Below, piece by piece: positions 11,849-23,681 of a stretch of 64,000 nucleotides of DNA (its first letter is position 1; every line of letters begins with the position of its first letter). Under the pieces are notes generated by a model. It was not told the DNA's origin. It was given only the letters and a program-made list of their open reading frames with translations, and did no database searches. Position numbers and translations under genes: made by a program. The stretch spans positions 57,092-121,091 of the forward strand of contig BDDC01000073.1 of NCBI GenBank assembly GCA_001662425.1, written 5' to 3'. Source of the stretch: Chlamydomonas sphaeroides (Eukaryota > Chlorophyta > Chlorophyceae > Chlamydomonadales > Chlamydomonadaceae).

Positions 11849-13533
11849 ACGAGCCCTGGTGTCCGGGCGTCCGAGGTACCGTATTGCTCGGCCTCCGACG
11901 CTCCGAGGGGTGCCGGTCACTTGTTTGGTGGGGGAAGGGGCGCGCACAGCCACTGCTGATCCGCCGCTGCCGCCCTGGCACTTGGGGGCGCCGGCGCAGC
12001 GCGCAGCGGCCAGCGCGCAGCTCCAGCCCATGAGCACTGCGCAGCCGACTGTACGGCACTGCTGTCTATGCGCTTGCCGCGCCACCAGCGCCGGTGCCAG
12101 CGTCGGTGCCAGAGAGCTCGAGCCGGTGCATAAAAACTCGGGAGCTCGGTACCGCGAGCACGAACCCCCCGGTTCCAAATGTCCCGTGATGACGAGGACC
12201 AGCATCACAGCAGATCCGCCTTCGGCCTGCGGCCCCCCGCACATGCATATGTTACATCATGTAGTGATTCGGCGCCGGAGCCGGGGGCCGGTTGCACAGC
12301 GCCCACACGACCCACGCACGACGGCCCCTAAAGCGACCTAGGGGCCAGGGCGCTAGCTTACCTGGCAGGTGGTGGCCCCTTGAACGCCCCCGTGCGGAGG
12401 CCGCGCGGAGACGTGCCGCACACGGGCCGTGCCCGGCATTGACGTGCCCGCTCCCCGCCCTCACAACGCACGACAATCCTAGAAGGCAGGCATGAACGGA
12501 CCCTACTCGCTTTACACTGAATTTGTACCACCTTACTTGGCTCGCCCCATGCCCGGACCAGCAAGCGGCAGCGCGGCGATGCGCAACACGGCGCAGCCTA
12601 GACATGGTCCGTAGTCGTGCGTGCAGGGATGGCCTGGAGGGAGCAGCCTGCTCGCGTAACCCCTCACGCCCGATCCTTGCCCAAACGACGGGTGCAGCAG
12701 CAAGGCCCGCCCACACCCACACGCGCGCCTTGCAGTGCAGTAGCGCCAAGGGAGCCCGAGCGTGGGGCGGGGCTGTATTTACAGAGGGTAAGGCAACGCT
12801 ATTGAGACCGAGCTGGGACGTGAACCACCTCCGCTATACAACAGGGAACATGCGACGGGAAAGCCCCGACTCATGCTAGGCAGCACGGGCGGGATCCCTA
12901 CGATGGCAGGGAAGTGCCCCCGCGCGCTTCTACAGCAACCTAAGAACACAGCGTGGCCCCAAGCCGCTTGTCGCGGTGCCGAGACATGCTCCTAGGGCGG
13001 ACCCTTCACTCCTCCGCCCCAGCCGCCGCCACACTCATAACCAGACAGCGTTATGTCAAACAGTAAAAACAACCGAAACTGTACCCACCCGGCCGCACAG
13101 CTCCTGCTGCAGCCAACGATCGCCCACATCCATATATCAGCTCGTGACGTAGACCCTAGTCGGCGCTAAAGCCCAAGCCCACATACCAAACCAGTCTAGG
13201 GCTGGGGTCAGGCTGCGTCTACAACCCCGGCAAAGCACGCCGCACGCCTGCGCCGCCACATCCACAACCGCGCGCGGAGCCTCAAACCCTGCCATCGCTA
13301 AACGCAAACGCATCACGGCACTGGCCGCACGCCGCACCGAAACAAGTTCCCAGGTAACGCAATGCTTATTCCGTCACTGCACAACACTAAACCAAAGTCA
13401 AGCATCAGGACCGCCGCGCGCAATGCGCGCACCGGCAACATGAACACCCCGCCCCGGGCACCCGCCGGAGCGCGGCGCACAGCGCCCGGGGTGCTGGCGT
13501 ACGGGCGTCAGAGGCGCCAAAGTGGCGGCGCGT
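11849..13533. other. intergenic, probably 3' UTR of the downstream cystatin gene
   Basis: No exon chain or domain found on either strand. The right part should be the 3' UTR of the minus-strand cystatin gene ending at 13534. Confidence 0.45.
12779..12783 (-). terminator. candidate polyadenylation signal TGTAA (minus strand)
   Basis: First TGTAA on the minus strand downstream of the triple-cystatin stop codon, about 750 bases away, a normal 3' UTR length for chlorophyte algae. Confidence 0.35.
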
Positions 13534-16475
13534 TCAGCGGCGGCTGCTGCCGTGCAGCGAGCCCAGCCTGTTGTGCACCAGCGTGGACGTGTCGAGCTGG
13601 ATGGAGTCGAGCCACGACCGCTCCCACGTCTCGGCCATGATGAAGTACTGCGGCGGGCGGGAAGCACCCAGGGAGCAACCCGCTGTTCTGCAAAGCTGTG
13701 GAACCACACGTGCGCGGTGCGGCGCTGGGCCGCTTGGAGGAGGAGGCGGGGAGAGCTAGGGTAGATCAGCGCGCACGCGGCTGCAGCAACGCTAGGGGGC
13801 AGCGCACCTCGTGTGTCGGCGAGGCCACAATGAGCTGCAGCACATGCTCGGTGCCGACCAGCTCCTGCGGCGCGGGCAGGCAGGGAACACCAGCAGCCAC
13901 CACGACGTCAGGACGCCAGCAGCCGGCAGGACACCAGGAGGCAGCAACCACCTCGCCTAGGGCAGCGCTGCCGTGTGTGCGTCGTCCGGTCGGAGGAGGC
14001 GCGCGGAAGGAAGACGGCGCGCGCGCGTGGGAGAGCGCCGCCCACCACAGGGCCCCGGCCCGCCCCCGCTCGGTGGGTCTGGAAGCAGCGTACCCGCGCC
14101 TTGCACTCGCGGATGCGCAGCAGCGTCATGGGTCCCTTCCTGGTGAGCTCCTTGCAAGTGCCCGAGCAGCCGGTGTTCACTGCATGTCCGGGACAGGCAG
14201 GCAGGCAGGCAGGCAGCGGGGGCGGTTAGGGGACCGCCCGATGCTTGCTACACGCTGGCGCCGGCACGGCTGCGCGATTCGCCCGAGCGGCGCCACAAGC
14301 AACACTGCGCGGAACAGCTGCGCAACGGGCGCAGCACCACCCTTTGAGCGCTTTCGCCCACCTTGCTCCAGCACGAAGGCAGCGATGCGCTGCACGTTGG
14401 CGTCCGTGACGGGAATGGTGCGTCCGAGGCCGTTGCCGGGCGGCGGAGCAGCCACGGCACGCCAGGTCAGGTCAGCAATCATGACGCTACCGGACGGCGA
14501 GCCCGCGTGGCACGTGGCGTCGACCAACACCTGCAACGCGGTACGGCGGTACGGCAAGCTGTCTGCAGGTCGGAGCTTCTCGGTCAGGCGGCGCAGTGCT
14601 ATATGGAGACCGCGGCCGGTACGGGGCGGGTTGGGGGCCATCGACCCATGCCAGCTTCCATGGAACGAAGGTATGTGCGGCGTGTAAGCACGCCCGAGCC
14701 GGCTGTACGCAGGAAGGGCACTGCCTGAACACCTGCCGGGGGACGCTGCGAGCGCTGCAGCCCACCTGCACGCCCGCCAGTATGTCCTCGAGCAGCAGCT
14801 GCACGATGAAGACCACCGGGCTGCCCCCCTGGAGGTTGGCCGAGCCAGAGCGCAGGCGAGTCATGGCAGGCAGAGGCAGGCAGGCGGTCCCATCATGGCG
14901 TCACGCCGCGGGGCCCGCCGATACGTGCTGATGCGCTGCTGCCGACCATGGCAGAGCCAGCTGCCCAGCTCGAGCCAGCTCGCCAGTCAGTTGCGGGAAG
15001 CGGCTGGGTGGACAGAGAGCGGTGCGTGCCTCGATACGGTGGAGGGCACGGGTCCGCGGCGTACGGGCGGCGCACCTGGCGCCGAGCGCGGAGGACCTCC
15101 CCCATCGTGAGGCTGCCGCGGCGGGGCATTCCGTCGCAGCGGCCGCCGCAGGCCTGTGCACGGGGGGCAGGGGAGGCAGGAGGGCAGCNNNNNNNNNNNN
15201 NNNNNNNNNNNNNNNNNNNNNNNNNNNNNNNNNNNNNNNNNNNNNNNNNNNNNNNNNNNNNNNNNNNNNNNNNNNNNNNNNNNNNNNNNNNNNNNNNNNN
15301 NNNNNNNNNNNNNNNNNNNNNNNNNNNNNNNNNNNNNNNNNNNNNNNNNNNNNNNNNNNNNNNNNNNNNNNNNNNNNNNNNNNNNNNNNNNNNNNNNNNN
15401 NNNNNNNNNNNNNNNNNNNNNNNNNNNNNNNNNNNNNNNNNNNNNNNNNNNNNNNNNNNNNNNNNNNNNNNNNNNNNNNNNNNNNNNNNNNNNNNNNNNN
15501 NNNNNNNNNNNNNNNNNNNNNNNNNNNNNNNNNNNNNNNNNNNNNNNNNNNNNNNNNNNNNNNNNNNNNNNNNNNNNNNNNNNNNNNNNNNNNNNNNNNN
15601 NNCATTTCCCCGTGCTGCGACCAGGGGGCAGCCCGGACGCGGCGGCGTGCGTCGGACACGGCATGACATAAAAAGCGAGGAACGCCTTACCGTGTTGGCG
15701 TTGTTGACGGCAGCGAGGACATGGCGAGCAACATCGATCGCGGCGTCGTCGTTGACGCGGACGTCGATGGGGCCGCTGGGCTCGCGAAGTGACGGGCGCA
15801 CGCCGCTGCCGTCGCTGGATGCTGATGCTACTGTGAAGGTTAGGTCCGTGAGCTTGGTCTGCTTGCCTGGCGTGAGCCAGTCGCGCTGCCAGATTGTAGC
15901 GGCGACAAAGACCTGTTCAAGGGGCCCGGCCATATAAGTGGGTGCCGGAGTAATACTGCGGACCACGGCGGGCAAAAAATGAGCGGAAAGGTGTGCGCGG
16001 GCAAACAGCTCGTGTCACCTTTGTGCCGCGCACAGCATCCTCAAAAGTCAGCTCCAGATAGTGGTTGAGCCCAGCCACGACCTGACGGGCGGAGGGTGAA
16101 GCCGGACTAACGTTGCACGCACCTGATACATATGTTTCACGGCAGGCAGAAGACAACCCCCCGTCGGCATACCTGCTTGCGCGCCCGCGTTACGGACACG
16201 AGCTCGAGGTCGAATTTGTAGGGGATGCTCCTGCAGAAGCCGGCGCAAGTTGGGGTGTCCTCTGTGATTGCGTCGGCAAGCCAGCGAGCCATCTTGACGA
16301 CGGTCTCATCCGTCACGTCCACATCCTCGACCGGGCCTGGTGGAGCGCCTCCACTCAGGCGCGAGTGCACGCGACTTGAAGACCTGTAGTCAATTCCTGT
16401 GACGCTCGCAGCGCCAGCAACGCTTAGCGCGACCGCCAAGAACAGGAAGACGGCCTCAGGGTCTCTAATGCCCAT
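13534..16475 (-). CDS. secreted triple-cystatin protein, copy B
   Basis: Nine exons (16173-16475, 16019-16081, 15691-15912, 15076-15153, 14766-14828, 14362-14530, 14094-14179, 13808-13864, 13534-13647) give 384 residues. The start is the ATG before a signal peptide (VFLFLAVALSVAGAAS). Three cystatin-like units follow. Unit 1 is intact: SGGA near its N-terminus, helix, CAGFC, inhibitory loop KQVVAGLNHYLEL and second hairpin QRDWLTP. Unit 2 (CGGRC) and unit 3 (CSGTC) keep the fold pattern (VLVDATCH, TWERSWLDS) but have lost QxVxG (QGGSP and RELVG instead). Every junction keeps phase, and seven of nine exons have the same length as in copy A, so the two are tandem duplicates. Likely role: secreted papain-type cysteine-protease inhibitor, probably only through unit 1. 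The intron between exons 3 and 4 contains the assembly gap. Confidence 0.85.
14194..14216. repeat. (CAGG)n microsatellite
   Basis: Five tandem CAGG units plus a partial one, inside intron 6 of the copy B cystatin gene. Confidence 0.9.
15189..15602. other. assembly gap (414 N)
   Basis: Run of N inside intron 3 of the copy B cystatin gene. Both flanking exons are complete and their phases agree, so no coding sequence needs to be missing. Confidence 0.99.
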
Positions 16476-18547
16476 TTGCTTGTCTCTTCGTATCAGGGGG
16501 AGGCGGTGACAGCCGCACAGGGGGGTTCCGAGACGTCGGGGGTCCCGACAGCTCTCTGTTTAGCAAAAACTGAGACGTATGTGTGTAGAGCATATGAAAG
16601 CATGTGGCTCGCGCGACAACGCTATGCCAAAGCGAGAGGATTCGAGGAGTTCGTTGGTTTTATCGTACATTCTGCGCCAATGGCCTCATGGACTCGGCCT
16701 CAGACGAGGGATGTCGAAAGAGGCTATAAGCGTTATGCTGCTGCGATACTGACGAAATGCTCGTGTGCGAGTCGCGTTTGAATTCGTGGCGTGCCGTCGT
16801 GCGTGCCGGGTCCCGACAACTCTCGCCGACTGTCGACAACAACGCCCACCCCCGCCACCGCATGTCGCATAAGCGCAAAAGGCAAAATTCCTTTCGGGAT
16901 CACCCCACGGGCGATACCACGCCGGGGCAACGGCCCATTTATGCAGATAGGTTACGGGCGACTGCTACTGCAAGGAGGATGTCACGGACGCTCCCGCAAA
17001 ACGCTCGAAGATGCTCCGTCCCTCTCCGTCGCATTGGCGCTGCCTCCCCCCTGCTTGGTTGCGCGGCGGGGTTGCTCCACCAAAACACCCGCACGCTGAG
17101 CCGCGGTCCGTGCACCCCCTTCGCAGGCCCTGACGTCACGCCGTCACGATGGGCATCTTCCCGCGCGATGGGCGAGTGCTGCCGGCCGGGCTCTGACGGC
17201 GGCGGCCGGGGCGGGTCCGCCACCGCCGCCGCCACCTGTGGGCAGGGGCCGAGCGGCAGCGGGGGCAGCGGCCGCGCCCGCGGCAGGCGGCCGACGAGCT
17301 CAGCCGTAGTTAACCGCGCAAAATCCTGCCAAGCGGAAGCGGAACGGTGTTGGGGTTTAATTGGCGGCGAGGGCGGGCCCTGCCTCCTGGCCGTGCATGG
17401 CTGGCTGCGCGGCGGCTGTTTCGGTAGCGGCAGTGCTCTTGTACCAGCGCGAGACCGGGGGGGCCTGCATCGTGAATGCACGCAAGCGTGGCCCGGCCAT
17501 GTCTGGGTGAAGGAGCCAGGGGTTGCGGCCCTGACGAGTGCCGGCACGTAGCGCGCTGGTTGAGCGAGTGGTGGGGCGCCTGCGTTCAAACGCCTTTCCC
17601 CCATTCCGGATGGGCCCACCTTGTCCTCAACTTCGGTACGAGGGCTTGCCCCGCACACAGCAACCGCCGCCGCCCCAAAGCAACAGGCAAGCTGCGTGCT
17701 GCTGCAGCCCGCCGCGCCTCACCCGGGCCCTCCACGTGCACGCCCCACGCTACCGCACGTCGCCAACCTGGCCCACACGTCACGTCACCACCCTGGACCG
17801 CCGCCAGATACCGGCCAGACAGTCGCTCCACCTCAGCTTGGCGGCACCAGCATCCATGCATGACCACATCGCTCACGCGCCGCAGCACGCCGCCCTCCCG
17901 CTCCGCCTGGTGTCACTCACATATATGCCATGCACGCCACAAGCCACGAGGTTGTCGTCACGCAGAGAATCAATACGCAAAGACGAGGCACACGGATCCT
18001 GCCCTCAAAGACGCCGCACCCTGCGAACCAGCGGTGCCCCAACGGGCCCACGACTGCCCAGCCGTCAGAACCCGGCACGGCCGCGGCCTCCAACAGAAGC
18101 GTCTCCATGCCGGGCTGCACTGGATGGCTGCCGCCGTGCACCATTGTGCGCCACGACGCGAGCCGGTACCCGGGCCGGGCCGGGGCCTCGGCGGCAGTAG
18201 CAGGGGGGGGGGGCATGCCAGCCGCCGTGCAGAGGGGCAGCCGAGGGACTGAAGGAGGCGGTGAGGGGACCTCCCTGGCGCCCAGGGGAGCCGTGCCCAG
18301 GCCGGGCGGTTGCCCAGCCAGCGCGGCGGCACCGCTACTTGCGCCGCCGCGAGCTCAGCGGCCGGGCAGGCCCACACGCACCTTCGCCCGCCCGCCTCTG
18401 CCTGCCAGGTGTCACACCCACTCCCGCACGCAGCTATGTGAGGTTCTATTTAGGCCACTAGCAAGTAAGCCAGGTCCTGAGCGCCTTGGTCAGCCGCGCC
18501 CAGGCCAAGCCGGGGCCTCAACGGCGTCAGGCCCCAGCGGCGCCAGC
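16476..18547. other. promoter of cystatin copy B and 3' region of copy A
   Basis: No gene seen. The left part is upstream of copy B, the right part downstream of copy A; both genes read on the minus strand. A dispersed repeat copy lies at 17346-17614. No TGTAA signal for copy A was found here. Confidence 0.5.
17346..17614 (+). repeat. dispersed repeat family X, copy 1
   Basis: Aligns by eye with 51292-51648. Shared blocks: GGTGTTGGGG, CCTCCTGGCCGTGC, CACGCAAGCGTGGCCCGGCC, GGGTGAAGG, GCCTGCGTT and CCCATTC. This copy lacks roughly 80 bases present in the other copy just before the CCCATTC block. It is intergenic, between the two triple-cystatin genes. Confidence 0.75.
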
Positions 18548-21500
18548 TCAGCGGCCGGGGAGGCCCATGAGCATCTGGTAGGTGATGGCGGTGACCTTGA
18601 TGGAGGCCAGCCACTGCCGCTCCCACACAGTGGCCTTGATCAGCATCTGCCGCACACAGGGGGCAGGCAGGGCATGTACCGAGGGGGTCGCGAAGCAGCC
18701 AACCAATGCCAAGCTACAAGCTTCGGCCGGGGGGCAAGGCACGAGCCCGCATGAGCCACGGCCGTATGCACGCCGGCAGCAGGGCCGCCGCACGCAGAGC
18801 GAATCCGCGGGGCCAGGGCGACTGCACGTGCTGCACGTGCGGCTTTGCACGGCCGTGCGGGACGGCCGCAGGCTCTGGCGGACCCCGGCGCAGCACCTTG
18901 TGGCTCGCGGCCGCGGCCTCCAGGTCGATGAAGTAGTTCAGGCCCCCCACCACCTGTACCAGGGGTAGCGGCCGGGCGCTTCTTCATTTGCAACTCACGT
19001 GTACAACACAGTATAGTCATGGAGTGAACCCCTGGACGGTCATGCAGCTTGCAGAGGGGCGGCTAGGGCGAGGGCGCAGGCTCGCTGCGGCGCGCGTCGT
19101 GGTGCTCGGTCAACCAGCCGGGCGACAGCGGACCCTTGCGAGGGACCACAGCGCTTGGTCAGCCCGCAAGGCTGGCTGGCAGGGGTCTAAACCCTCCCAC
19201 GCCACGCGGTGCTCTTGGTGCCAGCGGGCGGCGCCCACCTGCCCGCGAGCGCGCGTGACGCGAAGGAACGTCAGGGGGCCGTGCGTGGCGAGGTCCGCGC
19301 AGAGGCCCGCGCAGCCGGTGTTGGCTGCGAGAGGGCAGGGCAGGGTGGGGTGCACGTGAGGGGGCGGTGACAGCGGGGCACGCGTGCTGCGCTCCATTGA
19401 CATGTCGCGTGGGGCTCTGCCGCAGCGAGGGCCCCCAGCAGGCTGCGAGTGCTTGGGTTGGGGCGGGGGCGCGAGGAGCGCGACAGCGAGGCAGGCTGGC
19501 ACAGCGCGTTGGGTTGCGGTCCATGCTGCACCGCGCAGCGTTGCGCCGCAGCGCGGCAGACGGAGCGGGCGAGACCAGCGCGCTGGCGCAGGGCAGTGCA
19601 CACTGCTCCTTGGCAGCCCCTGACCTCGCCTTGCCCCGCAATGAAGGCTCCGATGAGGACGGTCACAGGCCACCACAACCCCATCATCAGGTGTTGTCGG
19701 ACCCATGATGGATGCCGCATTTCCCCTGTAACCCGGCTCGGCGGCTCCCTACCTTGCTCCACGATGAACGCGGCCACTCGGAGCACGTCAGCGTCGGTGG
19801 CTGCCATATCGAAGATGCCGCCTGGCATGCCGCCGCCGCCGCCACGCGCCACCTCGGTCCACGTGAGGTCCGCGATGGTCATGCCACCAGCGGGCCTCAC
19901 CTGCACCGTGGCGTTGACCAGCACCTGCGGTACAGCAGCGTCGTACGGCATGTTGCCGTACGAGATGTGCGCATGTGCCCACCGCGCAGCTGAGGTGGCG
20001 GAGGTGCGAGGGCGATGGCGGAGCGGCTTGCGCTATACGCACACAGCGAGCCGGCCATGGCGTCATCGCCCAGCAAACATCATAGGTTGTTATGCAGGTG
20101 CTGACGGACTCGCAACGCAGCAGCGCTGTCGCAGCACCGGAGCGCCACAGTGCCACAGCACCACAGTAAAACAGCACAACAGCGCCGCGCACCTGCACGT
20201 CCGGCGCCGCGGGGTCGCCGAGCAGCAGCCCGATCTTGAAGAATCCGAAGGTGCCCACCTGGTGAGCACACGAGGCGCGGCAGCGGAGGGAGGCAGGCTG
20301 TTGCATTCCATCGCCCTCTGGCTGGGCGTGATGTGACGACGTGGCGTGTTGCGCTAGGCCTGCTGACCCGGGCATTGGTATTTGAAATAGAGGTACAGCG
20401 GGCTTGACCAGCCGCGATTCTGGGAGGTGGCTTGGGCGACAGGGGGCCCGGAGCCCCCTACGCGCCCTGTCCCCCGGAGCTGGCCCGAGATCGATGCGAG
20501 TAATGGCATGGGAATGATGTACAGCCTCATGCGCAACCTCGCTTGCGACGTTGCGAGCAGCCCCGGTGAACACTCCAACACGTGCGACGCGCCACGCGGT
20601 GTGTGACACCGTGCCAGCTGGCTGGCTGGCTCGCCATGCGACAGACTGTTATACGTCATCATTACTTCCATACGACTGAACATGGTGGTCTCATAAGCAA
20701 ATTGGCGGCTCACCATGCGCTGCGCCCTCAGCACCTCGAGCACAGTCAGCCTCTCGCGGCTGGGCATGCCGCTGCAGCGCGCGCCACAGGCCTGCACGCA
20801 CGGGGATCCGGCGGGAGTGTCAGGTGGCAGTGGTGCACCAGGGCGCTGAGCTGCTGCGCTCGCGCTCATACCACGCCCTCGCCAGGGCTCCAGCGGGCCA
20901 GGAGCCAGGGGCAAGGCGCAGGCCCTGACCTCCACAACGCCAGCCGCAGCCCACGCGTAGGCACAACCGCCGCGCTCGCCCTACCGCGTTCTCCAGGTTG
21001 ACGGCGCTCAAGACGAAAGCAGTCATGTCAAGGACGGCTGTGTCATTGACGGGGAGATCGATGGCGCTTCCGGGCGGCGGCAGACGCGGCGGGGGCGGCG
21101 TGCTGCCGCCGCCGCCGGGTGTCGTGGTGAAGGTGAGGCTGATGATCTTGGTCCGCTTGCGGGGCTTCAGCCACTCGCGGTGCCAGATAGTGGCGTTGAT
21201 CAGAACCTGGCGTGGCGTAGGAGTTACGAAGAGGGCCAGTGGTGCAGGTGCATATCAATGGGCGAGGGTATATCGCTGCAGCCCCGCAGGGGTTACACGT
21301 GTTGGTTGTTGCGCTTCTAGGGCCTGTAAGAAGTTGCTGCTCACCTGTGTGCCATGAGCAGCGTCTCCGAGGGTTATCTCTAGAAAGTAGTTGAGGCCGG
21401 ACACAACCTGTCATGTGAGGAGAGAAGGTGGGGAGAGGGAGGGAACCATGAAACGCCCAGGTGCCGAGGTGTGACCTTCAGCGGCTCACCTGCTTGCGGG

Positions 21501-21771
21501 CGCGCGTGATAGCCACGAGCTCCAGATCGCGCTTGTGTGGTATGTCATTGCACTTGCTCGCGCAAGCCGCTTTGTCTTTCTTGATGGTTCCGGCAAGCCA
21601 TTCTGCCATCTCAACGACGTCTGTCGATGTCACGCTTGCGTCAAAGATGTCGCCAGCTGCATCACCGCGCTTTGGTGGAGGAGGCGAAGCCAGTCGCTGA
21701 GCTGTCGACAGGCCGACGACACCAAGCAACGCGACCGCCAAAACGAGCGTCAACCTGCTGATCCGCGACAT
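18548..21771 (-). CDS. secreted triple-cystatin protein, copy A
   Basis: Nine exons (21490-21771, 21345-21407, 20985-21206, 20714-20791, 20193-20258, 19753-19924, 19239-19324, 18897-18953, 18548-18646) give 374 residues. The start at 21771 is chosen because a signal peptide (MSRISRLTLVLAVALLGVVG) begins there; an upstream in-frame ATG adds no sensible sequence. Unit 1: CASKC, KQVVSGLNYFLEI and HREWLKP. Unit 2: CGARC, but the loop is degenerate (RMVGTFGFF) and the second-hairpin Trp is missing. Unit 3: CAGLC, GQVVGGLNYFIDL and WERQWLAS. Units 1 and 3 should therefore still be able to bind papain-like proteases. Some exons are very small (57 to 66 bases). Role as extracellular or vacuolar protease inhibitor is inferred from the fold and signal peptide. 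Confidence 0.87.
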
Positions 21772-23681
21772 GTTCTCTGTCTTACGTGTGTTACGTACAA
21801 CGATACTGCTATATGCGCAGGGGGGGTGATGGCGGGCCAACCAATCTTGTAGTCCACTCAAACACTCCTAACACGCGCTGGGCTCCCTGGGGTACGCGGC
21901 GACGCGCTGCTCTGGACCTAGCGCCCCACTCTGCGTTTTAAGTCAAGGGCTGCCTGGCGCGGTACAAGCCTGTACATGGTACGGCTCGGTTCGGCAGCCT
22001 GTACAGCGACCGGGGTGAAGGTCCCGGTATGGCTTGCGTAACCCGCCCATCCCCGCAGCCGGTGCAGGGTGTATTGCATGCCGCATTGTTCTGCAGTACA
22101 GAGTGTCTCAAGCACGCCGCTTCGTCTGTCCCTGCCCGGCAAGGTTCTGTCGGTTGCACGTGTAGTGCGAGACCAGGGGAGACGTCCCAACGGCCGGCGT
22201 GTTGGACCACTGCGCCTTGCCCAGGAGGCCTCCTGGCCTTGCCTTCGGATACCGCACCCCTAGCACTCCAAGCAGAGCCCCGCCTAGGCACCGGCCTGTG
22301 GTTACCGGTGCCCAACTCTTAGACTTGGTTTGAGCTTGGCGGCACAACACGTCCTGGGCACAACAGGATCGACGCCACGCGCTTGGATGCTGGGTCTTAA
22401 AGCCACAAGCTTCGTATCACTTCAGGTGCATCCAGGCACGCGGCTTGCCGCAGGTCAGCAGGCCATCCGGCCGGCCGCCGTCGGCGGTTCGCCGACCCAC
22501 ACTGCGTCTCCGCCTGCGCCGGCTTGCTACTGCTTCAGTACCACGCGCCAAGCCAGGGCCCCTCGGAGCGCCAAACATCGTGCCACCTTCGCGTACCGGT
22601 ACTCGCGTTAAACTCGCTGCACGTCGCTACCCACAAAACACTCCCGCGACTTGCAGTATAGCACACAGCTCGGCCCCGTAACTGCCATCCAGCGCCGCCC
22701 AGGACCGTGCATCGACAGAGCTGCCGCTCAGCGAGACCCGGGGCGCCCTAACAACCAACCAACCGCACAGCGTGCGCGCGTCAACCGAAGATCGAGCGAG
22801 GCCCAACCCGCTGCCGGCTAACCTGCCCTGCCGCTCCTGCCTGCTAACCTGCCTCGCCCCGCGCCCCGCCACATGCGAAGGCCCTGCAGCCTGCAGCCGC
22901 CATCGCACCGGCCTATCGTAACCCACCCGATGGCCGCCCCAAATTGCAGCGCGCACCTTCGCCCGCTGCTCCAACCGTGAAAGCTTATGCCACTGGCTTG
23001 GCCTCCGCAACATAAAACCCGTGCCAACCTGTCAATTGGTCTGCTACAAGTGGCCCCTCCGGCCACAGCAGGTCCCCATCCCTAAATCGTACAGCGGCCA
23101 AGCCCCCGGCCGCTGCCGTCTCGTGCCAGGCAATCGTCGCGGCCCACCACATGAACCTGCCTGACATAGCTCGCCTGCCGGTAGCCTCGTCACCGGGTGC
23201 GAAGTGGCCCCATCGTGTTATTGCCGTGCGATGGTGGCTCAGGGGCTGGCCCCGGCCTGTGCACCGGCAACCGCAACAACTTGCCAGCAGCGCCAGACCC
23301 CAGAGGAACAAAGCCCGATCAAGCCCACAATGCGCGTATGGATGGATAAACCGGAATGAAGCACCAGCATGCCGACGCGGCCTAGCACCCCAGCCCACGT
23401 AAGCGAAGAACCCACGGCGATTGAAGTACCAGCCCCGGTCCCCACATCGATCCTGCCATGAACAGCATTGCCCCCCCCCGCAATCGGCCGCGAATGGACC
23501 CGGCCCCGGCGAGCACGTAACGACAGCCGCTCGCGACTTGCCGCCGGCACGAGCAAACGCAACAGTGAACGGCGCGGTCACACGCTTTAGGACAACAATC
23601 ACGACGTTCCCCTGAATTGCGAGCCTGCCTCAGCTGCTTCGCAGCAGCGTCCGGCGTTCAGCAGTGCGGGCGCATGCGCCG
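21772..23681. other. cystatin A promoter and cyclase 3' UTR
   Basis: 1.9 kb without a supportable gene. Both flanking genes read on the minus strand, so the left side is the cystatin A promoter and the right side the cyclase 3' UTR. No TGTAA signal was seen. Confidence 0.5.

Noticed and set aside
15189..15602. Possible missing exon in the assembly gap
   Set aside because: Exons on both sides are complete, end in phase 0, and match the exon sizes of copy A, so no coding sequence need be missing.
19449..20336. 295-codon plus-strand open frame
   Set aside because: Antisense to cystatin copy A exons, whose phase-consistent chain and fold motifs are far stronger.
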